A stretch of DNA of 64,000 nucleotides from Microbacterium sp. BK668 (lineage in GTDB: Bacteria > Actinomycetota > Actinomycetes > Actinomycetales > Microbacteriaceae). Both the position numbers and the translations under genes were made by a program. The stretch is taken from assembly GCF_004362195.1 (NCBI RefSeq), contig NZ_SNWG01000001.1, positions 1,674,001 through 1,738,000 on the forward strand. The letters are read 5' to 3'. Below the pieces are notes generated by a model, which was given only the letters and a program-made list of their open reading frames with translations, made no database searches and had not been told where the DNA came from. Each line of letters starts with the position of its first letter. Within the stretch, counting starts at the first letter, position 1. Positions 1 through 8,644 of the stretch are shown here, one piece after another.

Positions 1-22
1 AGGACTGAGGGGAGCAGGAAAC

Positions 23-712
23 ATGGCTACGAAGTCCAAGGTCTACGAGGCCGCGGCGACGAAGATCGACCGCGACAAGTTCTACACCCCCACCGAGGCA
101 GTCGCCCTCGCGAAGGAGACCGGCTCGAAGAAGTTCGACTCGACCGTCGAGGTCGCGCTGAAGCTCTCGGTCGACCCGCGCAAGGCGGACCAGATGGTGC
201 GCGGCACCGTCATCCTCCCGCACGGCACCGGCAAGACGGCGCGCGTCATCGTCTTCGCGACGGGTCCGGCCGCTGAGGCCGCGATCGCCGCGGGCGCTGA
301 CGAGGTCGGCGGCGCCGAGCTCATCGAGAAGGTCGCCGGCGGCTACACGTCGTTCGACGCTGCCGTCTCGACCCCCGAGCTGATGGGCCAGGTCGGACGT
401 CTGGGCAAGGTCCTGGGTCCGCGCGGCCTCATGCCGAACCCCAAGACCGGCACCGTGACCCCCAACCCGGCCAAGGCCGTGGAGGAGATCAAGGGCGGCA
501 AGATCGAGTTCCGCGTCGACAAGCACGCCAACGTGCACTTCGTCGTGGGCAAGGCATCGTTCTCCCAGGAGCAGCTGGACGAGAACCTCAAGGCCGCGAT
601 CGACGAGATCGTGCGCCTCAAGCCCTCGAGCTCGAAGGGCCGCTACATCCAGAAGGGCGCCGTCTCGACCACGTTCGGTCCGGGCATCCCGCTGGATGTC
701 AACGCGTTCTGA
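23..712 (+). CDS. rplA: 50S ribosomal protein L1
   Basis: Structural protein of the L1 stalk of the large ribosomal subunit; in many bacteria L1 also represses its own operon. The 229-residue product has the usual family length. It carries the L1 signature [17 protein letters not shown] near residues 131-147 and the C-terminal [15 protein letters not shown] segment. ATG is preceded by a GGAGCAGGA ribosome site. The gene starts 22 nt into the window, so its usual upstream partner rplK is probably just outside. A strong hairpin follows 37 nt after the stop. rplJ-rplL lie 13 kb downstream, not adjacent. Confidence 0.98.
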   Translation: MATKSKVYEAAATKIDRDKFYTPTEAVALAKETGSKKFDSTVEVALKLSVDPRKADQMVRGTVILPHGTGKTARVIVFATGPAAEAAIAAGADEVGGAELIEKVAGGYTSFDAAVSTPELMGQVGRLGKVLGPRGLMPNPKTGTVTPNPAKAVEEIKGGKIEFRVDKHANVHFVVGKASFSQEQLDENLKAAIDEIVRLKPSSSKGRYIQKGAVSTTFGPGIPLDVNAF

Positions 713-748
713 TCGAGATCGCGGCCCCGGCCGCACATCGAGATCCGC

Positions 749-778
749 AAGGGGTCCCGCCGCCAGGCGGGGCCCCTT
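749..778 (+). terminator. Hairpin terminator after rplA
   Basis: A 13-bp stem (AAGGGGTCCCGCC with GGCGGGGCCCCTT, one T-G pair) closes a GCCA tetraloop. No T-run follows, which is common for actinobacterial intrinsic terminators. It probably ends the ribosomal protein transcript. Confidence 0.75.
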
Positions 779-904
779 CCGCGTTCCCGCGCCAGTGGAG
801 CCGTCGCACTTCGTAATCATCCGCGTCGTGCGGCCGAGGGCGGGGTTACGGTTGACATTTCGCCTACGGGCGAACGCGCACCGACACAGCATCAAGGAGT
901 CCCC

Positions 905-1720
905 ATGTCCCGCCGCGCCATCGTCCTCACCGCGCTCGCCGCAGCATCCGTCGCCCTGCTCACCGCCTGCAGCAGCGGCGGTCCCGCACCCGCCGCCTCC
1001 AGCGGCGCCTCCGCCGACGACGAGCTCGGGCTCGTGACACCCGGCACGCTGACCGTCGCGACGGAGGGCACCTACCGCCCCTTCAGCTACCACGACGAGG
1101 GCTCGGGCGACCTCACGGGCTACGACGTCGAGATCGTCGAGGCCGTCGCCGAGAAGCTCGGCCTCGACATCCAGTTCCAGGAGACCCAGTGGGACGCGAT
1201 CTTCGCGGGTCTGGACGCCGGCCGCTTCGACGTCATCGCGAACCAGGTTTCGATCAACCCCGAGCGTGAGGCGAAGTACCTCTTCAGCCAGCCGTACACC
1301 GTCTCGCCTGGCGTCATCGTCGTGAAGGAGGGCGACGACTCGATCAAGAGCTTCGACGACCTCGCCGGCAAGACCACCGCGCAGTCCCTCACGAGCAACT
1401 GGTACGAGCTCGCGCAGGACAGCGGCGCGCAGGTCGAGGCCGTCGAGGGCTGGGCGCAGGCCGTCGCCCTGCTGCAGCAGGGTCGCGTGGATGCCACCAT
1501 CAACGACAACCTGACGTTCCTGGACTACGAGAAGACGAACGGGCCGACGGGCCTGAAGATCGCCGTCGAGACCGACGACCCCGCCGAGAACGCCTTCGCC
1601 TTCACGAAGGACAAGCAGGACCTCGTCGACGCCGTCGACGAGGCGCTCGACGAACTGCGCGCGGACGGCACGCTCGCGCAGATCAGCGAGAAGTACTTCG
1701 GTGCCGACGTCACGCAGTGA
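905..1720 (+). CDS. Amino acid ABC transporter substrate-binding lipoprotein (cystine-like)
   Basis: Extracytoplasmic binding protein of a polar amino acid ABC importer, 271 aa. The N-terminal signal ends in a lipobox LTAC with Cys22 as the likely lipidation site, followed by a Gly/Ser/Ala linker. The SBP_bac_3 fold is seen from about residue 45 ([13 protein letters not shown]) to the C-terminus. The TEGTYxPFS opening resembles cystine binders (FliY/TcyA), so cystine or a related amino acid is my guess, not shown. ATG has an AAGGAG site 6 nt upstream. It overlaps the permease gene by 4 nt (GTGA), so the two are translationally coupled. Confidence 0.93.
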   Translation: MSRRAIVLTALAAASVALLTACSSGGPAPAASSGASADDELGLVTPGTLTVATEGTYRPFSYHDEGSGDLTGYDVEIVEAVAEKLGLDIQFQETQWDAIFAGLDAGRFDVIANQVSINPEREAKYLFSQPYTVSPGVIVVKEGDDSIKSFDDLAGKTTAQSLTSNWYELAQDSGAQVEAVEGWAQAVALLQQGRVDATINDNLTFLDYEKTNGPTGLKIAVETDDPAENAFAFTKDKQDLVDAVDEALDELRADGTLAQISEKYFGADVTQ

Positions 1721-2409
1721 TCGCTGAAGCCGCGACAGGTCCGGCGGCGACGCCGTGGGACCTGTTCCTCAGCTCCTTCTGGCCGATCACGCTCGCGGGG
1801 CTGACCGGGACGATCCCGCTCGCGGTCATCTCCTTCGTCGTCGGCCTTCTCATCGCGCTCGGCATCGCGCTCATGCGCATCTCGCGCAATCGCGTGCTGT
1901 CGAGCATCGCCCGGTTCTACGTGTCGGTGATCCGCGGCACGCCACTGCTCGTGCAGCTGTTCGTGATCTTCTACGGCCTGCCCTCGATCGGCGTCGTGCT
2001 CGACCCCTGGCCCAGCGCCATCATCGCGTTCTCGCTCAACGTCGGCGGCTACGCGGCCGAGATCATCCGCGCCGCCGTCCTGTCGGTCCCGCAGGGGCAA
2101 TGGGAGGCCGCGTACACGATCGGGATGCCTCGGCGCACCGCGCTGGCCCGCATCATCCTGCCGCAGGCCGCCCGGGTCTCGGTGCCGCCCCTGTCGAACA
2201 CCTTCATCTCTCTCGTGAAGGACACGTCGCTCGCGTCGCTCATCCTCGTGACCGAGCTCTTCCGCCGTGCGCAGGAGATCGCCGCGTTCAGCCTCGAGTT
2301 CATGGTCATCTACCTCGAGGCCGCGCTCATCTACTGGCTCTTCTGCCTGGCCCTGTCGGCGGGGCAGGGCGCCCTCGAGAGGAGACTGGACCGCTATGTC
2401 GTCCACTGA
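1717..2409 (+). CDS. Amino acid ABC transporter permease
   Basis: Inner-membrane permease of the same importer, 230 aa, HisM/GlnP-like with about five membrane spans. The ABC-contact EAA loop is near residues 130-150 ([20 protein letters not shown]). The GTG start overlaps the stop of the binding-protein gene, which fixes the start. The typical early signature [17 protein letters not shown] is at residues 73-89. Its 3' end overlaps the ATPase gene by 14 nt, completing a binding protein-permease-ATPase operon. Confidence 0.95.
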   Translation: MIAEAATGPAATPWDLFLSSFWPITLAGLTGTIPLAVISFVVGLLIALGIALMRISRNRVLSSIARFYVSVIRGTPLLVQLFVIFYGLPSIGVVLDPWPSAIIAFSLNVGGYAAEIIRAAVLSVPQGQWEAAYTIGMPRRTALARIILPQAARVSVPPLSNTFISLVKDTSLASLILVTELFRRAQEIAAFSLEFMVIYLEAALIYWLFCLALSAGQGALERRLDRYVVH

Positions 2410-3199
2410 CGATGCGCTCGCGCCGTCCATCCCGACGGACGACTCGCCCCTGCTGCACGTGCGGGGCGTCCGCAAGAGCTTCGGCGCGCATGAGGTGCTC
2501 CGCGGCGTCGACTTCGAGCTGCGCCGCGGCGAGGTCGTGGTGCTCATCGGCCCCAGCGGATCAGGCAAGACGACGGTGCTCCGCTCGCTCAACGGGCTGG
2601 AGACGCCGGATGCCGGGACCATCGCCGTGGACGGCGGTCCGACGATCGATTTCGCCGCGGGCGTCCGCCCGGCCGATCGCTTCGCGCTGCGCGACCGCTC
2701 GGCGATGGTCTTCCAGCACCACAACCTCTTCCCGCACCTGACCGTGCTGCAGAACGTCATCGAGGGCCCCGTGCGCGTGCAGAAGGTGCGGAAGGCGGAG
2801 GCGGCGGCTCGCGCCGAGGCGCTGCTGGAACGCGTCGGGCTCGCCGAGAAGCGCGACGTGTATCCGTTCCAGCTGTCCGGCGGGCAGCAGCAGCGCGTCG
2901 GGATCGTGCGTGCGCTCGCCCTGCGCCCTGACCTGCTCCTCTTCGACGAGCCCACGAGCGCGCTCGATCCGGAGCTCGTCGGCGAAGTGCTCAAGGTCGT
3001 CAAGGAGCTCGCCGACGAGGGCTGGAGCATGGTCGTCGTCACGCACGAGCTCGGCTTCGCGCGCGAGGTCGCCGACGAGGTGCTCTTCCTCGACGGCGGG
3101 GTCGTGGTGGAGCGGGGGCATCCGTCCCGGCTCTTCACGGCCCCCAAGGAGGAGCGCACGCGCCGATTCCTCGATCGGATCCTCCGGCCGCTGGAGTGA
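2396..3199 (+). CDS. Amino acid ABC transporter ATP-binding protein
   Basis: ATPase that drives the importer, 267 aa. Walker A GPSGSGKT is at residues 52-59, the ABC signature LSGGQQQ at 160-166 and Walker [13 protein letters not shown] at 180-191; the H-loop His is in VVVTHE. The ATG at 2396 is chosen because GGAG lies just upstream and the polar N-terminus begins there; an in-frame extension to 2267 would run through the permease gene. Compared with GlnQ it has an extra N-terminus of about 20 residues and a short insert near residues 80-98, a variant seen in actinobacterial relatives. Confidence 0.96.
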   Translation: MSSTDDALAPSIPTDDSPLLHVRGVRKSFGAHEVLRGVDFELRRGEVVVLIGPSGSGKTTVLRSLNGLETPDAGTIAVDGGPTIDFAAGVRPADRFALRDRSAMVFQHHNLFPHLTVLQNVIEGPVRVQKVRKAEAAARAEALLERVGLAEKRDVYPFQLSGGQQQRVGIVRALALRPDLLLFDEPTSALDPELVGEVLKVVKELADEGWSMVVVTHELGFAREVADEVLFLDGGVVVERGHPSRLFTAPKEERTRRFLDRILRPLE

Positions 3200-3241
3200 C
3201 GGATGCCGCGGGCGCCGGGTCGCGCGACTAGCGTCGGAGTC

Positions 3242-4288
3242 ATGGTGCGCGCTCTGCAGGACCTCTTCGGGATCGACGAGCCGATCGTGCTCGGGCCTTT
3301 CGGGGGGCTGTCGTCGGTCGACCTCACAGCGGCGGTGAGCGAGCTCGGCGGCCTGGGCTCCTACGGACTGTACGGATACAGCCCCGAGCGCATCGGGGAG
3401 ACGATCGCCGCGCTGCGCGCGGCGACGGACCGTCCGTTCGCCGTCAACCTCTGGCTTCCGACGGGTGACGAGGCGACCCCGCGCGACGTCGATCTCGCGC
3501 CCGCGCTCGCAGCCGCCGCACCCCTCTTCGCCGCGGCCGGCGTGGATGCGCCCTCGCCTCCGGCATCGTTCCTCCCCGGCATCCGGGACCAGCTGGCGGC
3601 CGTGCTGGAGTCCGCGCCCGCGGTGCTCTCGGTCGTGTTCGGCGTGCCGCAGGCGTGGCTCGTCGAGGCCGCGCGGGCGCGGAGCATCCGACTCGTGGGA
3701 ACAGCGACGAGCGTCGCCGAGGCGCGTGCCCTCGACGAGGCGGGTGTCGACGCCATCGTCGCGACGGGAGCCGAGGCGGCAGGACACCGCGTGTCTTTCC
3801 TCCGCCGCGCGGAGGAGTCGCTGGTGGGGACCTTCGCCCTCGTTCCCCAGGTCGTCGACGCCGTCGGCGTGCCGGTGATCGCGGCGGGCGGGATCGCCGA
3901 CCGGCGGGGCGTCGCGGCCGCCTTCGCGCTCGGCGCCTCGGGGGTGCAGGTCGGCACGGCCTTCCTTCGGACGCGCGAGTCGGCCGCGACCGATGCGCAC
4001 CGCGCGGCCATCGTCGCGGCCGCCGACACCGACACGGTGCTGACGCGGGCCATGAGCGGACGGCTGGCTCGAGGCATCCCGAACAGTGCGATGCGGACGA
4101 TCGAGGCCGCGGGCGTCGTCGCGCCTTTCCCGGCGCAGAACTGGCTGACCGGCGTCTTCCGGGCGGCGGCAGCGCGATCGGGCGACGGCGAGCTCCTCTC
4201 GCTCTGGGCGGGACAGGCGGCAGGCCTGGCGACGCGTGAGACGGCGGCGGAGGTGTTCGCAGAACTCCGTGCCGGCCTTCCGGCCTGA
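3242..4288 (+). CDS. Nitronate monooxygenase-like flavoprotein
   Basis: Member of the FMN-dependent nitronate monooxygenase (2-nitropropane dioxygenase) family, TIM barrel, 348 aa, which oxidises alkyl nitronates. Visible motifs are the GPFGGLSS N-terminal loop, GAEAAGHR (residues 176-183, the family GxEAGGH loop), AAGGIAD (214-220) and GVQVGTAFL (234-242) at the phosphate-binding end. The ATG is chosen because a perfect -10 hexamer TAGCGT (3229-3234) stands 7 nt before it, implying a leaderless transcript independent of the upstream transporter. The substrate is not deducible. Confidence 0.88.
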   Translation: MVRALQDLFGIDEPIVLGPFGGLSSVDLTAAVSELGGLGSYGLYGYSPERIGETIAALRAATDRPFAVNLWLPTGDEATPRDVDLAPALAAAAPLFAAAGVDAPSPPASFLPGIRDQLAAVLESAPAVLSVVFGVPQAWLVEAARARSIRLVGTATSVAEARALDEAGVDAIVATGAEAAGHRVSFLRRAEESLVGTFALVPQVVDAVGVPVIAAGGIADRRGVAAAFALGASGVQVGTAFLRTRESAATDAHRAAIVAAADTDTVLTRAMSGRLARGIPNSAMRTIEAAGVVAPFPAQNWLTGVFRAAAARSGDGELLSLWAGQAAGLATRETAAEVFAELRAGLPA

Positions 4289-4381
4289 CGCGTCCGTCCC
4301 CGCGCTCGCCGCGTGACGAGCCGACTCGACGTCCAGGTGCGCGATGTCGTGTCACATCACGGCGGGTGACGCCCGCTCCCG

Positions 4382-4666
4382 TCAGGCGGTCGGCCGCACC
4401 TCGAAGCCCGACTCCGCCGACGAGCCCCGGGGCGAGGCATCCGTCACCTGTGCCGCCGTGACCCGCGCACCGGGCGGGCCTCCCGCCATCCACGCGAGCA
4501 CCTCGTCGACGGGGGCGTCGTCACCCTCGAACTCGGCCTCGACGCGGCCGTCGCGGCGATTGCGCACCCAGCCGACGACTCCGGCGTCCGCCGCGACGAT
4601 CTTCATCGTGTAGCGGTAGCCGACTCCCTGCACGTCGCCCGAGACCAGGACGTGGACGCGTCTCAT
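4382..4666 (-). CDS. acyP: Acylphosphatase
   Basis: Small enzyme of 94 aa hydrolysing the carboxyl-phosphate bond of acylphosphates. The N-terminal motif GDVQGVGYRY (residues 10-19) contains the phosphate-binding loop and catalytic Arg18; Asn36 in the VGWVRNRRDG segment is the expected second catalytic residue. Length matches the family (about 90 aa). The start is the Met of MRRVHVLV, preceded by GGAGG and by CATGAT, a possible weak leaderless -10. It is divergent from the DUF1801 gene, with about 100 nt between starts. Confidence 0.93.
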   Translation of the reverse strand: MRRVHVLVSGDVQGVGYRYTMKIVAADAGVVGWVRNRRDGRVEAEFEGDDAPVDEVLAWMAGGPPGARVTAAQVTDASPRGSSAESGFEVRPTA

Positions 4667-4768
4667 GCCTCCATCATGCGGTGCGGCGACGAACGAGTCA
4701 CGGACCGGGCAGGTCCGCGGCGGATGCCGGGGTCGCCGCATGTCGGCGGCGGGTGCCAGGATGCCTCC

Positions 4769-5122
4769 ATGGGAACCGTCGACGACTACCTCGCCGGGCT
4801 GGACCCCGCCGACCGAGCGGTCGTCGAGCGCGTCTACGCGGTCGCGCGCGACGAAGTGCCCGATGCCGAACAGGGAACCGGCTACGGCATGCCGGCCCTC
4901 GTCTACCGAGGCAAGCCCCTGCTGTCGGTCAAGCGGACGCAGAAGCACATCGGGCTCTACCCGTTCAGTCCTGATGCCGTGTCGGCGGTGGCCGATGCCG
5001 TGCGGGCGCTGCCGGAGACGGGGCTCGACAAGGGAACCGTGCGGTTCCAGCCGAGCCATCCGCTCCCCGACGACGTCGTGCGGGCGCTCGTGCTGGCGCG
5101 CAGGCAGCAGATCGACGGCTGA
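4769..5122 (+). CDS. DUF1801 family protein (iron chaperone-like fold)
   Basis: A 117-aa cytosolic protein of the DUF1801/YdhG family. Features include TVDDYLAGLDPADRAVVERV at the N-terminus, the GYGMPALVYRGKPLLSVKR strand-rich core and the GTVRFQPSHPLPDDVV closing segment. Some relatives, such as Bacillus FrataxinY/Fra, are described as iron chaperones, but most are uncharacterised, so I give no function. ATG 4769 is taken because family members begin at this point and a CAGGAT hexamer lies 6 nt upstream; no clear ribosome site is seen. Confidence 0.85.
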   Translation: MGTVDDYLAGLDPADRAVVERVYAVARDEVPDAEQGTGYGMPALVYRGKPLLSVKRTQKHIGLYPFSPDAVSAVADAVRALPETGLDKGTVRFQPSHPLPDDVVRALVLARRQQIDG

Positions 5123-5149
5123 CCGGGCGTGGCGTCGCGCCGCCCGCGC

Positions 5150-5887
5150 TCAGTGCGGCAGGACGAGCGAGACGCCTAGCCCGATCATGACGACCGCGAT
5201 GACGGCGTCGAGGATCCGCCAGGCCTTCGGCGTCGAGAGCCAGCGGCTCAGGTAGCGCGCTCCGAACGCCAGACCGAAGAACCACACCACGCTCGCGCTC
5301 ATTGCACCGGCGGCGAAGAGCCAGCGGCCGTCGCCGTGGGTGTTCGCGACCGTGCCGAGGAGGAACACGGTGTCCAGGTACACGTGGGGGTTGAGCCACG
5401 TCAGCGCCAGGCACGTCAGAACGACGGGGAGGACCGCCGTGCGGGCAGCGGTCTGCACGAGCGGTCCGCGACGCGCCGCGGCATCGGTCGTCGTGGACGG
5501 CGTGTCGCGGGCGGGTCGTGCGGACGACTCCGCGGACGCCGCGCCGCCGGACGGTGCGGAAGCCTGATCGGACGCCTCCCTCCCGACGTCGAGCACCTCG
5601 CCGGTCGGACGCCACGCCCGCTTCGCGGCGAGCAGCCCGTAGACGACGAGGAAGGCCGCACCCGCCCAGCGGACGGCTTCGACGAGCCACGGCACGGCCT
5701 GCAGCACGAAGCCGACACCCGAGACGCCGAGCGCGATGAGCACGGCGTCGGACACCGCGCAGATCGCCGCGACGAGGAACACACGCTCGCGCCGGATCCC
5801 CTGGCGGAGGACGAACAGATTCTGCGCGCCGATCGCCACGATGAGCGATAGGCCGAGCCCGAAGCCGGCGAGTACGGGAGAGATCAC
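5150..5887 (-). CDS. LysE/ArgO family amino acid exporter
   Basis: Inner-membrane exporter of basic amino acids, 245 aa, six predicted spans. The N-terminus GLGLSLIVAIGAQNLFVLRQ is the LysE family hallmark, and WLNPHVYLDT near residue 167 is the second signature. The cytoplasmic loop at about residues 95-140 is a long Ser/Ala/Thr-rich insert, making the protein about 30 residues longer than ArgO. The GTG start follows TAGCGT (5894-5899) by 6 nt, suggesting a leaderless mRNA. It is divergent from a LysG/ArgP-type regulator, the classic arrangement in which the regulator activates export when lysine or arginine accumulates. Confidence 0.93.
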   Translation of the reverse strand: MISPVLAGFGLGLSLIVAIGAQNLFVLRQGIRRERVFLVAAICAVSDAVLIALGVSGVGFVLQAVPWLVEAVRWAGAAFLVVYGLLAAKRAWRPTGEVLDVGREASDQASAPSGGAASAESSARPARDTPSTTTDAAARRGPLVQTAARTAVLPVVLTCLALTWLNPHVYLDTVFLLGTVANTHGDGRWLFAAGAMSASVVWFFGLAFGARYLSRWLSTPKAWRILDAVIAVVMIGLGVSLVLPH

Positions 5888-5957
5888 CCTTCGACGCTAC
5901 GGAGCCGTCCTGGATCAGTCCAGCTCATGATTCTTCAGCCGCATTAGCATGGCTGAT
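5888..5957. promoter_or_regulatory. lysE-lysG divergent promoter region
   Basis: 70 bp hold both start-proximal promoters: TAGCGT on the reverse strand (5894-5899) for the exporter and TAGCAT on the forward strand (5945-5950) for the regulator. The LysR-type regulator should bind between them. I do not see an unambiguous T-N11-A palindrome by eye. Confidence 0.6.
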
Positions 5958-6860
5958 GTGCGGATTCCTGTCGAGCTCGCTGAGACGCTGGCCGCCGTCG
6001 TCGACGAAGGATCGCTGGATGCTGCGGCTCGCCGCCTCCACGTGACGCCCTCCGCCGTCAGCCAGCGCATCAAGGCGCTCGAGGAGCAGCTCGGCCGGGT
6101 CGTGCTCGTCCGGTCGAAGCCTGCCCGTCCCACGGAGGCGGGTGCCGCCGTCGTCCGGCTCGCGCGGCAGACGGCCCTGCTCGAGCACGACGCACTCGCG
6201 GCCCTCGGTGTCGACGACGATCGCGGCGCGCTCGTCGCGGTGCCCCTCGCGGTCAACGCGGACTCGCTGGCGACGTGGTTCCTCGAGCCTCTCGCGCGGC
6301 TGCGTGATCGGCATCCGGTCGTCTTCGAGCTGCACCGGGATGATCAGGACTTCACCGCGGGCCTGCTGGAGTCGGGAGCCGTGATGGGCGCGGTGACATC
6401 TCGCGCCACACCCGTCGCCGGTTGTCGCGTAAGCCCGCTCGGCGTGATGCGCTACGAAGCCGTCGCCACCCCCGGCTACTGCGAGCGCTGGCTCGGCGAG
6501 GGCGCCACACCGGAGGCGCTGGCCTCGGCGCCGCTCGTCGACTTCGACCGCCGCGACGACCTGCAGTCGCAGTGGCTGACGGCGCAGGGGGTGGATGCCG
6601 CATCCCCGCCCCGCAGCTACGTGCCGGCGTCGAACGACTTCGCGACGGCGATCAAGCTCGGCCTCGGCTGGGGACTCCTGCCGGGCTTCCAGTCCGCGGC
6701 GGAACTCGCCGACGGCCGGCTCGTGCGGCTCGGCGGACCACCCGTGGATGTGCCGCTGTACTGGCAGCAGTGGAACCTCCGCTCGCCGCTCCTCGACGCC
6801 GTCGCCGACGAGCTCGTCGCAGAGGGTCGTCGCGTGCTCGCCGTCCTGCCGGCGGCGTGA
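5958..6860 (+). CDS. lysG: LysG/ArgP-type LysR family regulator of amino acid export
   Basis: LysR-type transcription regulator, about 300 aa. The N-terminal winged helix-turn-helix spans about residues 2-60 (LDAAARRLHVTPSAVSQRIK), followed by an effector-binding domain. Sequence and the divergent lysE gene point to LysG/ArgP, which senses lysine/arginine and activates the exporter. The GTG at 5958 is preferred because TAGCAT lies exactly 7 nt upstream, as in other leaderless genes here; an ATG at 5949 would add three residues but overlaps that -10 element. The start choice is uncertain by three codons. Confidence 0.92.
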   Translation: MRIPVELAETLAAVVDEGSLDAAARRLHVTPSAVSQRIKALEEQLGRVVLVRSKPARPTEAGAAVVRLARQTALLEHDALAALGVDDDRGALVAVPLAVNADSLATWFLEPLARLRDRHPVVFELHRDDQDFTAGLLESGAVMGAVTSRATPVAGCRVSPLGVMRYEAVATPGYCERWLGEGATPEALASAPLVDFDRRDDLQSQWLTAQGVDAASPPRSYVPASNDFATAIKLGLGWGLLPGFQSAAELADGRLVRLGGPPVDVPLYWQQWNLRSPLLDAVADELVAEGRRVLAVLPAA

Positions 6861-6983
6861 CCGCGGCATCCGACGTCCGTCGGGTCGGCCTCCGCGTGCG
6901 AGGGGTCCGACCGACCTGAACTCATGGACGCCCGCTGTCAGCCCGCGCCGCGGGCGACAACGGGTCGCGGACGGACCGGGCGC

Positions 6984-8015
6984 TCAGTCGTCGCTGACGT
7001 GCAGCACGATCTTCCCGCGGGTGTGGCCCTCCTCAAGGGCGACGTGAGCCTCGGCGGCGTCCGCCAGGTCGAAGACCCGGTCGATGTAGACCTGGATCGC
7101 CCCGGAGTCCAGGAGACGGCCTACCGTCGCCAGGGCGCTGCCGTCGGGGATGACGCGGTAGCTCGTGGCCCGCACGCCGGCGGCCGCGGCGGCCTCGGCG
7201 TAACCCGGGAACGAGTGGGTCGGCACGACGACGTACAGGCCGCCCGGGCGCAGGACGCCGAGTGAGCGGGTCCCGGTGCGCTCGTGCACATTCCCGACGA
7301 GGTCGATGACGACGTCGACCGCGTCGACGACCTCCTCGAAGCGCGTCGAGGTGTGATCGACGACCGTCGTCGCGCCGAGCTCGCGCAGCCAGGAGGCGTT
7401 GCGCGCCGACCCCGTCGCCGTCACGCGGGCGCCGAAGTAGTGCGCGAGCTGCACGGCGAAATGCCCGACGCCGCCGCTTCCCGCGTGGATGAGGATCCGC
7501 TGCCCCTCGTGCGCGTGCGCGGTCTCGACGACCAGTCCCCAGGCGGTGAGGGCCGCGAGGGGCACGCCGGCCGCCTCGACGTGCGAGAGCGACGCGGGCT
7601 TGCGTGCGACCGACAGCGTCGGCACGACCGCGTACTCAGCGTACGACCCACACGTGCGGGGGAAGGCGAGCATGCCGTAGACCTCGGTGCCCGCCGGGAA
7701 CGGGTGCGAGTCGTACGGTGCCTGGACGACGACCCCCGAGAAGTCGAAGCCCAGCACCGCGGGGTGGTGCTGGATCGCGCCGGACACGCCCTTGCCCGAC
7801 CTCGTCTTGGCATCGATCGGGTTGACCCCGGCGGCCATGACGCGGACGAGCAGCTCGGTCATCACGGGACGCGGGACGGGGACGGATGCCTCGTGCAGCA
7901 CCTCCGGAGCGCCAGGAGCGTCCATCACGACGGCCCGCATGAGCTCGGGCGGTTCGTCGACCGGCACGAGGGTGGCGGAAGAGGCGAAAGTGGATCGCAG
8001 CGGCCGTGGTCGCAT
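6984..8015 (-). CDS. MDR superfamily NADP-dependent oxidoreductase (quinone oxidoreductase-like)
   Basis: Medium-chain dehydrogenase/reductase without structural zinc ligands, 343 aa. The GroES-like domain occupies about residues 26-150 with VNPIDAKTRSG; the Rossmann fold begins at GQRILIHAGSGGVGHFAVQL (AGSGGVG is the nucleotide-binding turn). The C-terminal DLADAAEAHVALEEGHTRGK segment is typical of the zeta-crystallin/quinone oxidoreductase branch. ATG 8015 is supported by AAGGAG 8 nt upstream; an internal Met at 7940 would start directly at the GroES domain. The natural substrate is unknown. Confidence 0.9.
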   Translation of the reverse strand: MRPRPLRSTFASSATLVPVDEPPELMRAVVMDAPGAPEVLHEASVPVPRPVMTELLVRVMAAGVNPIDAKTRSGKGVSGAIQHHPAVLGFDFSGVVVQAPYDSHPFPAGTEVYGMLAFPRTCGSYAEYAVVPTLSVARKPASLSHVEAAGVPLAALTAWGLVVETAHAHEGQRILIHAGSGGVGHFAVQLAHYFGARVTATGSARNASWLRELGATTVVDHTSTRFEEVVDAVDVVIDLVGNVHERTGTRSLGVLRPGGLYVVVPTHSFPGYAEAAAAAGVRATSYRVIPDGSALATVGRLLDSGAIQVYIDRVFDLADAAEAHVALEEGHTRGKIVLHVSDD

Positions 8016-8174
8016 CGGTCGCTCCTTCCCGTGCGTGGCGGCGTCGGCAGCACTGGGTGCCCTGGTGTGCTCCAGTCAACCGCGGGATTGTCTCACCCGT
8101 GTTACGCCCCTGCTACCGGACAGAGAATCCTGACCTTCCACCGGCGCGGGGGTCCGGAGGTCGGGCGGGCGGAC

Positions 8175-8633
8175 TCAGGGCGTCGTGCCGGACGTCAGCG
8201 CGTGCAGCAGATGCGCGAGCCGCTCGATGTCGCGGACGTCCCAGTGCTCGAGGGCGTCCGCCAGCGCGCTCTCGCGCGGGTGGCGAGCCGCCGCGAGGCG
8301 CTCCAGCCCCTCGGCGGTGGGGGAGAGCAGGCTCGAACGGCCGTCGGCCGGATCCGGGGTCCGCACCACGAGCCCGAGGGCCTCGAGCTCGCGCACGGTC
8401 CGGCTGATCTGGCCCTTGTCGGTCAGGAGCGCCTCGGCCAGCGCCGAGATCGTGACGCTCTCGCCGCGCACGATCGTCGTGAACACCTTGTAGGCGCCGG
8501 GCAGCATACCGGGGCTCACCCGGTGCGCGTTCTCGACGATCACCCGGCGGAACTGCGTGATGAGCTCGCCGAACTCCGCCTCGAGGGCCCGCACCGCATC
8601 GGCGCGGGCCTCTCGTGCGTCGGTCTCGGCCAT
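8175..8633 (-). CDS. MarR family transcriptional regulator
   Basis: Winged-helix regulator of 152 aa. The DNA-binding region runs from about residue 55 to 100 (ALLTDKGQISRTVRELEALG helix-turn-helix, then PDPADGRSSLLSPTAEG in the wing with the family D-x-R-S dyad). It lies directly downstream of the drug exporter, 11 nt from its stop, in the usual MarR-exporter partnership. ATG 8633 is chosen; TAGTGT lies 8 nt before it and could give a separate leaderless transcript, and a GTG four codons upstream is the alternative. It is the best candidate to bind the two palindromes at 10430-10473. Confidence 0.93.
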   Translation of the reverse strand: MAETDAREARADAVRALEAEFGELITQFRRVIVENAHRVSPGMLPGAYKVFTTIVRGESVTISALAEALLTDKGQISRTVRELEALGLVVRTPDPADGRSSLLSPTAEGLERLAAARHPRESALADALEHWDVRDIERLAHLLHALTSGTTP

Positions 8634-8644
8634 CGCGATCGACA

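Noticed and set aside
1..22. End of rplK
   Set aside because: A TGA at 6-8 could be its stop, but five bases of coding sequence are too few to support a call.
1525..3327. 600-codon reverse frame over the amino acid ABC operon
   Set aside because: Antisense to three ABC transporter genes with intact motifs; Ser/Arg-rich shadow.
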